Shown here piece by piece: positions 36,480 through 48,759 of a stretch of DNA of 64,000 bases; the stretch's first letter is position 1, and each line of letters begins with the position of its first letter. The notes below the pieces were generated by a model, which was not told the DNA's origin, did no database searches, and was given only the letters and a program-made list of their open reading frames with translations. Position numbers and translations under genes: made by a program. The DNA lies in NCBI GenBank assembly GCA_023055355.1, contig JALJCS010000001.1:81446881-81510880 (forward strand), read 5' to 3'. The DNA comes from Agelaius tricolor (lineage: Eukaryota > Chordata > Aves > Passeriformes > Icteridae).

Positions 36480-39400
36480 TAGGAGAAGAATGTCTGGGTT
36501 TCTACTACCCTACAAAGCTGAAGTGAGCAGTACTGTGAGTGATGAACAGCAGCTCCAGCAGAGTTGTCTACAGTAGTTCAAGCCCATTACTCCATCCCCA
36601 TTAGAGACATTTATCATTTAGTCACTGTGCTTATGCAACAGTATTCTAAAGTTGCAAAATAAAAACCTTGCCAGCTCTATATTAGGTATGGGTGAATTCA
36701 TTCTGATAAAATGAGAACTGCTCTGAATTTTTATCAGACCTGTAACTGAACCAAAACCTAATGCTCATCCATCATTTTTTCAGACCCAAAAGTTTGTGCT
36801 TTGTAAGCAGGGCCACTATGTATCAGCTCAGCAAGGTCCCTAATGCAGTGGTTGGTGAGCATGGTATAAGAGCCTGACCAGAATGGAACAGATTATTTGG
36901 GAATTTCTCCATCCCCTTCCATCTGCAAACTTCTCTCCTAGGCTTCTTGCCAGTGGTGAAACCATGGTGAGGATGTAATCTGCTGGCAGCCCAAAAGAAG
37001 CAAAGTGTCAGCAATATGTATTGATATTTAGGAATAGCTGGATTTGAAACACAACATAAACTTATAGTCGGATTAATTCTGGGAAATGATAACCAGTAAA
37101 ATATTGCAAATTTAAAAAAAAAATCTGTTTCTACTATTTTGATTCCCATGTCATTTTTCTCATGCTTTGTTATTTATAAACCATTATAATATACATGGCA
37201 TTTACAAGCAACTTTCAGCAAATTCTTGTTCAGGTATAGAAGAGACTGTATATGTGATTATAACAAAATTCATGTCTTTCAATAAAAAGTTGCATTGCAT
37301 CTTGTTGATTTATCACCCTTATCTAAGTACAGATTTGTATGTACTAAGAAGTATTTCTTTAGTGAACACTTTTCATATATTGACCAGCTTGGAGAACAGA
37401 TCGTCCTAAAATATGCTAGAAAGTGAAGGAAGAAGTATGTATTACAGCAATGACATGGAACATAATAAAATTTTCAGTCCTTAAAAATCTTGCTGAATTT
37501 CATTTTTGGTTCTGTTTTTTTTTTTTTCCAAGCCTTAACAATAAGTAAAAATTAGTTTCAGTGATTGAAACTAAATTACTTTCAGTGTTTAAACTGAAAC
37601 CACGACTTTCCAGCACTTTCCCTCCAAAAAATAATCTGAAGTAATAAACCTCCATCCTTTGGTGAATGAATATATTACCTTCTGCCTGTTAATATTCCAA
37701 GGCTCTTTAAAATTTACATTTAATCGTCTGCTCCCAATGAACGAAAAATATTCCAAGAAGTTTTGAAGAGGTAAAGCAAAAATTAATGTAAAGAAGAGAC
37801 GTTGGAATATTATTTGGTGACCATGGTCATAGATTCAGTACTGCAGGCTGCTAGGGTGACATTGAACATGGGATTACCTCACAATCACATCTGAATCCTC
37901 TGTAAGAATTTTTTTCTATGTTGGTAGAGTAAAAAGATCTTTTGTTGCAATCAAAAAGTTATTGAATCTTTTCTCTCTTCTCCAAGATAGGAATGTAGGA
38001 TCATAGTAAAAATTCTCCAATGGGTGAGTGTTCCCTTTCTGCAATGAGGAATATTTGACAGCTTCTTATATAGTCCAATGGCTTTACTGGACAAATAGGT
38101 GTTTTCTTTGACTAAATTTCAGATTTTTTGGTTGTCTGGTCCTGGCTCTACAGCATTTTTGGTTTCTTTTCTTCAGAAGACTCACTTCAGCTTTGCCAGC
38201 AGTGATAGTCAAACTAGCTAATTGCTGCTCTGGGTGTTGTCTAACAGGACTGTGTTTGAAAAGAACAGCTTAGGAATATTGTACCTGTAAAGTCCAGGAA
38301 TGGGCTATTTATTGTAGCTTGTAATCATTTCAGGGTTATAGCAAGTGTATATAGTCACTAAAGAGAGTTTGGGATGTCTTCTGGGGAATAATCTTTGACA
38401 ATTAAAGTAGAGAAACTGGGACGTGTTCAATATTGTCTTAGCTTGTTCAAAAATCCATGCCACACAGATAGAGACTTCTCAAGGGTAGTCCTGTTGGGGC
38501 TACTCTTGATTTACAAGGGAAATTAGTAGAATTCATCAATACAGTAATGAAAGTCAGGAGGACAATGAAAAAGCCCCTGGTGATCAGTACTGGTATTTAA
38601 TCATAGAGGAAGGTGTTGCTGGATCTCTCAGATCTCCAATGTGTTACATACTCTTTCTTTGCTGTTTCAGACAAAAGCTGATATGTCAGATATATCACAC
38701 AGGATCATGTTGCTGTGTGGTACACTGAATGTACTCATTAAGGTGGATTCAGCTTTGCAGATCTGAGAACCATGTCTTTAATTAGCTGAAGCAGATACTG
38801 ATGTTAGAAAGAAATAAGTTCTGTAGCACTTCAGCACTTTTTTCCAGCTATGTGTTGAAGCAACATATTTGGTATATAGACTATTAAGGCAGCAAGAAAC
38901 ACAATAGGAATCATAGCTGTTGGCTAAAATTTACTAAAAATAAATTGGATCCTGGAAACTCTGTAGTGAACCCCACTCCATTAATAAATTGTTAAACTGA
39001 AAGCTCCCATGTACTTCCAGTAACCACTGACATTTTATCTTAAAAAAGGATGAGAAATTTCACTTCCTACAAAGTAAAGCATTAAAAGGTTCCTTATCTG
39101 TGGGACCAGAATAGGGCTATTAGTAACACTGTCTGCTTCTTTTTAAAACCCTATTAGTGTCAGGTAATATGTTTCTCCAATGACGCCTGATATTTTCTTG
39201 GCTAAAAAAAAAGAGGGAAAATGAACTTTCCAAGGGACTATTTTAAGTAATAATAGCTGGCTAAAGAACATGTAACCTTTAGTATCAGTAAAACATACAA
39301 TAGCTTTGTTCTTAAAACTGGTTTCACTGGCATTAGCAATGTGATCTGTTATTTCTATTTCTGTATGTGTGTTTCTTTTTTGGTCTCTAGGTATACATAC

Positions 39401-40700
39401 ATATTCCTGATAACCAAATATTCAGCGTGTGCTATTTGAATTCAATAAGATGCATAGCTAAAATGCAGGACTATTCTGACAGCTAAAACCTAATACTTAT
39501 TCTTCTCTGTGTATATAATGCAAGTTAAGAGATGGGGATCCCAAGCTGCTGTGTAAGTATTGATCAATCCTCTACATGTCATAGTCCTTTAAATAAAATT
39601 TCAAGTCTGTAAAAGACCTATAGTTGCCCAGGTGTGCCTCACAGATTATGCCTTCAGAGCTAAAAAGCCCAAGGCTGTTCAAATAACATGGACACTTCAT
39701 GGTGTGAACAACATAACTGGAATTCTTGTGGAAATAGCACAAACTGCACTACTGTGTTTGGAAGCACAAAGATTTAAAACACTGTACCACATGTAACAAG
39801 CATCATATGAGAGACATTTTTCTGCTGCCAAATAAAGCAGGAGCAGAGCATAAACTTAAGCACTGAACAACTGCTTGTCCATACTGGGTATTTCCTGTCA
39901 CGTTTACATGCAGAGCAACAGTTTAGTGATCTAGACATTGTCTAGGCACAGTTTGGTAGGTAACATGTACTGTAGGCTATGTCCCAAAGGTACAATGAAT
40001 AGGACTGTGTTTTTCTCTCTCTGTTTATACATCGCTCCATCAGTATCTGTAAAGAGTGTACGTGTGTGCAGGCATGTGTTTGTGTATTCAAACTCCATGT
40101 CTTCTTGCAATATGTCTTGGCATGTAATGTTTCCTTTGCTTTGTGCCATGAAAATATCGCACTGTGATGTCCTAGGACATGGGCCTTGCTTTGTTTCAGA
40201 CCCTTAAACTGAGAAATGTACACCACACTCTAGCCATGTCCTAAAACCCCCCGAATAGCCAAGGTCTCTGGGCTAAGTGCAGTGTGATGTAGATGACACC
40301 TGTGCATTCCCTTTGGCCTAAGGATAACAGTCCCTGGCACACATTTATTCTGTGGGGCCAGTATAGATATATCCAACAAGAACAGGCAGAAAACAGCTCA
40401 CAACCAGAATGTGCCAATATTAGACATAGAATTGAAGCCTACTGTGCTGGAGATTTTCTGGAAAGTGCTTTGATATTTGAATGCAAGTAGAAAGTGCCTG
40501 AAGTTCTTGGTTTTACCAGTATTGAGCTGCTTTTCAGAACTATCCTTTAATTTCCCAAAGTGAAGATTAAAGCAAAAGGATTAAATACTTGGGAGCATGT
40601 AAAACAAAAACATCTCCTGAAATCCAAATGTTCATTAATCACATGACTGATTCTGATCAATGGTGGCATGAGGTTTCTACTGAAATGTCCTCCTGAAACA
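36480..40700. other. Unique sequence, no gene seen
   Basis: About 4.2 kb of AT-rich DNA without a recognised repeat, RNA gene or supported exon. Short open frames (36823-37149 minus, 39938-40226 both strands) lack domains. A/T-run tracts lie near 37111 and 37515. Confidence 0.5.
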
Positions 40701-40733
40701 GTGAATTCCAGGCAAGTGAATTCCAGGCAAGTG
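40701..40733 (+). repeat. 15-bp tandem duplication
   Basis: 'gtgaattccaggcaa' is repeated exactly at 40701-40715 and 40716-40730, followed by a further 'gtg'. Small and recent. Confidence 0.95.
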
Positions 40734-41062
40734 TGAGAGAAATGATCCCAGGTGATGGATCACTTGCTGAGTGGCTCAGAGCAACTTTCCCCAGAATTCA
40801 TTCACTTGGATGAATGTTCCTTTTAAGAGTGCTTCAGAGGTCAAAAGTCTTTCTGGCTATGAAGGCTGTGAAAAAGAGGAAGTCTTTCACCAAAGCACTG
40901 TTTGTTACCAAGCTCCCTGGGCTGTGAAGCTTGTTTTTCATTGTTTCATGCCTAGTCCTGATGAACTGGTTTGATGGCTGCAATTTTAGAAACTACCAAA
41001 TAAAAGAGAAAAAAAATAGTTGGGGAAAATTTTCACTGAGAATATATGGGGCAGGAAGCCAG

Positions 41063-41106
41063 TCTTATGATTGGCTAATCTTATGCCAAATCTTATGATT
41101 GGCTAA
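41063..41106 (+). repeat. Two exact 16-bp copies carrying inverted CCAAT boxes
   Basis: 'tcttatgattggctaa' occurs at 41063-41078 and again at 41091-41106, 28 bp start to start, with a partial 'tcttatgccaaa' between. Each copy contains ATTGG, the reverse complement of CCAAT. Probably a partial triplication of a 14-bp unit. Confidence 0.85.
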
Positions 41107-43481
41107 AGAGAATAAAATCTGTGGATTTAGACAACAAATCTAGATTCTGATTTGCTCACCCATCCTGGGTGGTAACTTACTGTCAAAATTCTCCTTTTCA
41201 GTGAAGATATGGGAGAGCATCACTCTCTGTGAGTGAGAACTGTGAGCATGAAAAACAAAGCCTTGTGCTGATTCACATGCTGCAGTTAACCACGACTAAT
41301 AAACATTCATCTCTTGAACAAGACTGTATGCCATGCTCACACATTCTCTATTTGAAATGTGATGGTGAAAATTATTGATACAGACCTCAAACTTGCTGTG
41401 AAAAAAAATCCCATTTTTTGTGGTAAATCTTTTCCATCGCTTCTTTCTCCCTCAACAGAGGTTTAAGGCTCCTCAGCAGCTGTCAGTGTAGTATCTACCA
41501 CTGGCAATGCTGTCTGAGTTTCAAGTCAGTATGCTATCTAATGGAGCATCCCTTGTGAGAAATTCTACAGCCAGCATTATGTCTGGCTGCCTCTTGCCTC
41601 CAAGGTTATAGCTGGTGTGTCCAGTTCATGTTGTCCTTCTGTCTTGTCAGCCTTTGGGTGCATTTTCAATTCTCTTGCCATTATGCATCGGGCACAAACA
41701 AGAGCAAGCCTGTACCCTTGTTAGTACACCAGACTTTAACATTGCATATGCTTCTTTACTTGCTGCTGAGCTTCACTCACACAGTACCAGAGAGTCTCTG
41801 TCCTGTGAAAGGGCCGAGGGGCAGGCAGGCTACTAGGCCTGCAATGCCAGTAGTCTGTGGAGTAGGAAAACTCCACACTGAAAGCTGCCTGTATAGGATC
41901 CCGTGAATCCATATAGAACAACAAGCTTGGCAAATTAAGTGCTCTCTATATTGTTTATTGAGCTGGATCACTCTTTCACTCTTCCTTTTTAATCAGTTTT
42001 CTAGGTTAAGTACATGGTCACTATTTTGAGCCTAAGCAGGAAAGATCATCTTTCCCCTTCAGACTTGCCACACAAAAATATAACTGTTTATACAATGAGT
42101 CATGCTCAGAGCTTCTTTTGTTCTTGATAAGTCAAATTGTGAAGTGCAAATTAGAGGGATGTGTATATAATTGACAATGAATTTTTAAGACCTTGATACA
42201 CTTGGTGTCACCTGTGTCTGTGACAATAGCAACGCAGTATCCTTTTCCTTGACACACAGAGATCTTTTTCTTACGTAGCTGTCTCTAATCATGGTTTACT
42301 TGTTTCAGTCACCTAAAGCCAGAAACATAATCCTGCCTGTCTGATTCCAAGACAAGTTAAATAACTGCCATACGTCGTGTGGGCTCCCCTTTGTTAGAAA
42401 TGCTCTGTGATAAGTTCTAATTAGAACAGTGAAATTCTTAAGAAAGCAGGAATGAGGTGGTTCCCAGGAATGCAACTATCTACCTACTCCATGATCCTCT
42501 GAAAAGTCCTGTGGCTAGGGATCTCCCAAACCTTCCTTCCTTCCAAAAGAGCTTGTCTTGTCTCCCTCAGTACTATTTACAGAATCAGAATTTTCACGAT
42601 CTTTTAAGCTTTATGTAGAAGCTGATATGGAGCAGTTTCAGTGCTGTCTCATTCTGGCAACAAACAACACATTGCACCTTTTGAATTTCCCCTTAAGTGG
42701 AATTTGCATTGATCAAGATTCTTAGCATGTCTGTGAGATATAGAGAATTACAATTCTTACCCTTTTTACAGTGAGAGAAATTATGGCACTTTGCAGTTCA
42801 GTTAACTTAGAAAATCATCAAAGAAAGTGATGTAGGGAGGCTTATATGTTTATATTGATGGAGGCAGGTAGACACACTCTGGCATCACTTAGGGTCCTGC
42901 CCATGATTTATAGGTGTAGTTAATGTCCAAACTTGCATAATTTTTCTTTAACAATGCTTACCACCTGGGCATAGGATGTTTTTGTAATTACCAGATTAGA
43001 ACTGTCAGATCGGCTGGGCTGTAGTCAGAGTGAGCTTGTCTGAACCTGCTGGTGGAGAAAAGTGCCCAGTGACACCTGGAGTCTAGACTGCTGCTAGTGG
43101 TTATCACCTGCTCCATCTGCAAGGGTTTCTGTACTTGCTTTTTCTCAAGGTGCCCAGTAGAAATCTGTATCAGGGTCCTCAGAAATGTTATCTGAAGATT
43201 TTGCAATTCATATCATAGGTGTAGCTTACTGAGAAACACAACTGAAATAACATCAATGCTCTTCCATTTATGCTATGCACCAGCTGGTCATGTTTCACAA
43301 GGAATTCTGTAGTTTGTATTCTTAAATCTCCAAATTGAAAGTGATGTTGCTATATCTCCTATAATGTGTTGGCTTCATCCTTATTTAACATTGATAAATT
43401 GCAACAGAGCAACAGTTACCTGTTATTTTTCTGCACAATATAATCATACTTCTAAGACTACCTAGTATAATATCAGTATAA
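41107..43481. other. Unique sequence, no gene seen
   Basis: No transposon recognised. A GC-richer patch at 41590-41930 has several overlapping short open frames without known domains. Confidence 0.45.
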
Positions 43482-44098
43482 ATCACAGAATCAAAGAATC
43501 ATAGAATGGCTTGTTCCAACCCTCCTGCCATGGGCAAGGACATCTTCCACTAGACCAGGTTTCTCAGACCCCTATCCAACATGGCCTTGAAAACCTCCAG
43601 GGATGGGACATCCACAACTTCCCTGGGAAGCCTGTTCCTAAGCCTCATCACCCTCATAGTAAAGAATTTCTTCCATTTATCTAATCTAAACTTATTGTAT
43701 TTCAATTTGAAGCCATTCCCCCTTATCCTGTCACTAGATGCTCTTGTAAATGTTCTTGCCCCATCTTTCCTCTAAGTTCCCATCAGGACCTGCAATTAGG
43801 GCACTGTAACTAGGTCACCCCAAAGCCTTCTCTTTTCCAGGGTGAACAAACCCAGTTCCCTCAGCCTTTCCCCATAGGAGAGGTGCTCCATCCCTGTGAT
43901 CAAATTGGTGACCTTCTCTGGACTGTCTCCAACAGGTCCATGTCCTTTCTGTGCTGGGGTCGCCAGAGCTGGATGTAGCAATCCAGGTTACAGAAGAACA
44001 GAGTAGAGAGACACATCTACCTTGCCTGACCTTTGATGCAGCCCAGGATGTGTCTGACTTTTTGGTCTGGAAAAGTGGACATTGTGAGCTCATGTCCT
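43482..44098 (-). mobile_element. CR1 LINE 3' fragment (ORF2 end plus 3' UTR), minus strand
   Basis: Begins 'cacagaatcaaagaatcata', the reverse of the terminal octamer repeats, then 'gcttgttccaaccctcctgc', 'atggccttgaaaacctccag', 'ttctcttttccagggtgaac' and 'ggagaggtgctccatccctg'. On the minus strand the ORF2 C-terminus can be read in part (HLSYGERLRELGLFTLEKRR around 43830-43890). Stops and shifts make it non-functional. The coding order and 3' UTR match the plus-strand copy at 48760-49668 closely, so both belong to the same or sister CR1 subfamilies. Confidence 0.95.
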
Positions 44099-44929
44099 CT
44101 TGCCTTCCATCTCATTAAACTTTGAAAATGCTTACTTGAGAAGAAGAACCATTCAAACTCTGACATCTATACTTAGAAGCAGAAACTATAGAATAGCAAT
44201 ACATCATTCTCCCACAGCTCTGCATCCCCATTGTTTTTCCCTTGAAGTTGAAATAGGTCTTCCTTTCAAAATCTTCTACTTTAGGACTGGAAAGAATCCA
44301 TCAGTATAATGCGGATAGGCTATATTCTGTCTGTGTAACACATCAGGTCATCCATCAGCACATCCATTATTATGCCAGGTGCTTCAAAGCTTGGGAAGCC
44401 ACTGGCTCTCAAACCCCATTGTATTGCAAGCTGCTCTTAATGCACAGAGACTGTCTTCACTATACAGATCAGTGGGAAATCGTTAAAAGCAAAATGCTTC
44501 TACTAGGGCATGAATCTCAAAAGGTTTGGTTCAGGCAACACAAAAAAAGTTTTTCAATAACTTCTTTGTTATGAAAATCAGGTTGGAAATCTCATGAGAA
44601 TAGGTCTTCTCCTTATGAGAACTGCAGCATTGTCCCACTTTTGGTCAAAGTGAAAATACCAGTAGAATGATCTTTTCTTAAAATAGTTCAATAAATCAAT
44701 GACTGATTCTTATTAAAACCAGGGAGAGTAAGAAATCTGTGAAAACTCAAAATGCTAAACAGGGAAAGAAAATGTTTGAAAATGGATAACATCACCCTGG
44801 AGCTGACTTCACAAACCTGGAAAAATCCCCCACAGGCCTATCTTCAAGAAGGTTAGAACCATATGTTACTGTGTATTTGCTCTTTATGTTTTCAGCTGAA
44901 CCAGAAAAAAAAGAGAAAAAATAATAAAG
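44099..44929. other. Unique sequence, no gene seen
   Basis: AT-rich unrecognised DNA; open frame 44100-44309 plus has no domain. Confidence 0.45.
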
Positions 44930-45260
44930 CCCTCCAGCTCTGTTACAGCTTTCATCATTTCAGATCTTTCCCTTAATAATTCAAAGTAAACTAATTACCT
45001 AATTATGTTAACAGGTGTCAGTCATTCAAATATAAAGAGCTACCAGAAAGACCTGAACTGGGGAATTCTTTTCCTTAAGTGTCTGCACTTAAAATTTGAA
45101 GCATAATGGCATTAAAACAACTGATTGAGTTCTTTTAAAGACATTGCAGCTTAGATCCATACTGGAGGCATTCACCTGTGAGGCAATTAAGCTTTTACCT
45201 CCCATTACAATACTTTGGCAAGCTTCCTGATGAATCCTTTATGTGTGGCCCTTCATGTCT
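44930..45260. promoter_or_regulatory. Candidate conserved non-coding element
   Basis: Non-repetitive tract with 'cccttaataattcaaagtaa', 'actaattacctaattatg', 'cattcaaatataaagagc', 'gaggcaattaagcttttacc' and 'cccattacaatactttggca': closely spaced TAATTA/CATTA cores and a CACCTG E-box. No transposon or coding signature. Function inferred from texture. Confidence 0.3.
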
Positions 45261-45576
45261 AAAAGCCTACAGTAAAGAGTTGTACTGTTTGAAAGGAGGA
45301 TGAGGAGCTGCTTGTTAAAGAAGGGGGAGAACACTGGCCTTGCTGTGAGTGTAATTGTGTTGGTAATTATCCTGTGTCAGTTATAGTACTGTATTATGCC
45401 ATGACAACAGCCAATAGAACTGTTGGGGTCATTGCTCATAGTGCCAAGTGATGTAAAATTATTAGATGTTCTAAAAAACACACAATATCAAAATTTTAAT
45501 AAAAGTTTAAGATTTTTTCCTTTGTAATATATTTTGTGGATTACAATTTTCTCCCATCTTCCATGTCCTTATTCTG

Positions 45577-45599
45577 CCCCCACCCCTCCCTCCCAGCCC
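45577..45599 (-). other. Canonical G-quadruplex motif (minus strand)
   Basis: On plus: ccccc-a-cccc-t-ccc-t-ccc-ag-ccc, i.e. five G runs of three or more on minus with 1-2 base loops. Conversely the plus strand could form an i-motif. It lies between AT-rich flanks with no recognised gene. Confidence 0.9.
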
Positions 45600-48500
45600 T
45601 GAATAAATGCAAGTGTCTGCCTGTGCATGCTGTTCAGTTCCATAATTTCCTGAAAACTCTTACAGGGTTGTGTCTCAGTAGTAAGCAGAAAGTCATTAAA
45701 GTGACAAAAAATGAGATCCAAAAATACAAATAAAGCTTATTCAGCGAGATAAAGGAGACAAACATTTTATAAGTGTTAATACCAACGTGGGACCTTCCTT
45801 TATAGTCAAAATATTTCAGGGTTTGAAAGTTTTGCCTTTCAAGGAAAAGAAAATCAGGAAAATGCAGCATGTTTGCTTGTTTGTGATGCTCAGAGGAAAG
45901 TTAATTTTTCTGACAAAGGCAAACTCTAATCATGACAGTCAATATAAATATTGCTTAGGTGACCTGTAGTTAATTTTTCCAGTCTGGCACATCCAAGCAC
46001 TGAGCCCATCTATTAATGCTCTCCTAGGGGAATGCAGACACATGCCTATGTGTATGCACATTGTTTCTGCTGCCTTGATTTCTTACTGCTGTATTTCATC
46101 CAGTGGCAAAAGCAATACATGTTTTGGTGCTGAAAAACCTCTATCCAAACCTACCTCATGATATTTCAAAGGATTTAATCCAACATGACATTACAAGAAG
46201 CTAGAGAAGTAGGTAAAGTCAGGGGTGGGGAGGAGGGAGCTTGACTGGAATTTGGGAGACCTGCTTCTTTATGACTACCTACAAAACAGTGCTGTGGAGA
46301 AGGCATGGTGCAGAAACAGGAATTAAGCCACAATGTAGGCATGTGATCCAGAGCAGGGAACTGAATCCTGGTAAGTTCTCTTCTTTCAGTGTGCATATGC
46401 TTAAAATTTCAGCGTGCATCTTCTTTAAAGTTCTAGACTTCCTAAAATGTTACTCTGATTCTGTTACTCTGAACACTTTTTTAATATATAATATATAACA
46501 CATGCAAGTGAAATGCCTGGGTTAAAATAATTATTAGACAAATTCATCAGAACAGTTAAACACAAAGACAGCAACTCCCGCCTTCAGTCTTTGAAAGTCT
46601 TGGTACTGCAAGGTGTAAAATGAAGCATTAGCCCACATTTACCCTCTTCAGTTCTTTCTCAGGCTGTATTGGTGACAACATAATGCCTGATGGGCCAGCA
46701 GTCTGAACTGAAATGGCCATTTGTATGATCTTACATTACTGTATCTTTGTGTTTGGTATTACTTTCTGCAGTGTATTTATGTTGAAGCAGTGAGCAATGA
46801 CGATGTCATGGCTAGAAAAAACACGGACAGCAATGAACAGACTGAGACCTAAAATTATTCTTCCTTCTTCAAATCTTCAATAAGAAATTTTACTTCAGTA
46901 CAAAAGATACCCTCCTCTGCCCCCAAAATTTAAAGAAAAAGTTAAAAAAACCCAAAAGTCTTGTCAATGTGCAGGTGTCAGGCAGACATGGTTAATTCAT
47001 TTTAGTAAAAGGATTCATTATGCCAAATACTTGTGTGTATGAAAAGAGGTAGGTTACATAGAGTGGATGGATCTTTGAACAAAGAGCAAACAGGTGCTGT
47101 TTGAAGTTTTCTTGATACGGACATCTACAGATAAACTTCCCAAAAACTCCAGCCAAAGAATTGTTTTAACAGATGAGCCATTATGCTGTTGTCTCTATTT
47201 ATTTTTAAGGAAGATTGAAATGCATATCAACCAAACAGTAATGTAATTACAACTGTACTCTCTCCATTTGTTTTTGAAAAACAAAACAGTTTCTCTGCTA
47301 GGGAAAGCTTATTTAAAGTTAACAAAACTATCAAAGGATATAGGGAAAGAGGGCTTGGGTAGCTATTCCCCTGCATTGCACAAACCACTTCACTCAGCAC
47401 TGTGTTGAGGGGCTGCCCCATTTTCCCCACAGGCACAGGTGGGAGGGCTCAGGTCTAAGACTGGCTTAGCCTTTGGGAATTTAAACCCACAGCTCAGGCT
47501 GAAAGAGCTTGAAACACCACACCTCTGGGATTGTGGATCAGGAATGAAACAATGCAGAGGAGAGATGAAAATATTTCCTACACAAAGGAAATATTTATTT
47601 CCTTTTTTTATTTTATTTATCTAGCCTGGTGCTAGAACAGCTCTTTTGGCACTGCAGGAACCAGGTCAATAGCACACAGAATTATGACAAGGAAAAAACC
47701 CAAAAAATTAATTATCTTATTTTATGACAGACTGCAGGATAAGGAATATAGTAGCTGGACCATGAAATGGCAACAGAAAATTTTATAACATTACAACTCC
47801 TACAGGAAGTTATTATTTAGGTTAATATTTAATGTCCTGATTGCTACTTATCAACTCAATTTTCTTAAACCATTGAAAATACCTATAATCCCTGAAAGTT
47901 TCTTCACTCACCACTTACTCTGTCATCTCTATGCTCTGTATATTTCCAATAAGTATGTTCTACGAACTACTTTTTTTGTCTTTGAAGGAAGACATAATAA
48001 TTTTCCTTAAACAATTAATTTTAACCTTGAAAAAGAAGAAACAACTCTCTGCTTGAAAAAGTAAAAAAATAAACCAATTTTATTTTATGTTTGTAGTTAA
48101 TATGATCCTATTAACTAACCAAGGATTGAATTGTTCCAAATACAATAATGCATGGAACAATACTTACCTAGGTTTAGAACCTTGAAATACAACAAACTTT
48201 ACCTGAGCAAAATAAATGCAGTTTTCTAGTAATTGCTGCAGACACTTTGTGCTTTTCAACAGAACAAAACCAGAAATGCAGATTCAGACAAGGATGGCTT
48301 GTAGTATTTTATGATGGGTGTCAGTTTTTCCACTATGGTGTGCAGATTAAAGTGTGTTTCACTGTAAAGCGCCACTACCTTGGCTGCCCTGGGAACCCAG
48401 CAATATTATGAAGGCAGTAAATAAGAACCAAGAATAAATCCTGCATAGGTGCTGTGTCAAGAGAAGCAGAAGGTGGTGTGGTTTGGACTGGCTAAAATAT

Positions 48501-48759
48501 GTCTTTCTTATGTAAGGCTACAAAGTTCTTTGGCTCTGTAGTATTTTTTTCTCCTTTGAAAATGAAGACAAAGAAGGAATAAATCTCTGAAAATTCTCTG
48601 TAAATGAAATGCTGAATATGTAATTAATGGCTGACCAAATCACTTTTAAAAAGCAATTTGGAAGTAAAAATTGAATTTTCCTGTAAAAAATGCCAATTTT
48701 ACTTTCAGAATTGTATTTCTCAGAATAGGCATGCATCACTGAAATACCACTGAATAACA
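45600..48759. other. Unique sequence, no gene seen
   Basis: AT-rich DNA with no recognised element. A further G-rich stretch at 46221-46238 ('aggggtggggaggaggga') falls short of the strict quadruplex pattern because one run has only two G. Open frames present (for example 46241-46498) lack domains. Confidence 0.45.
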
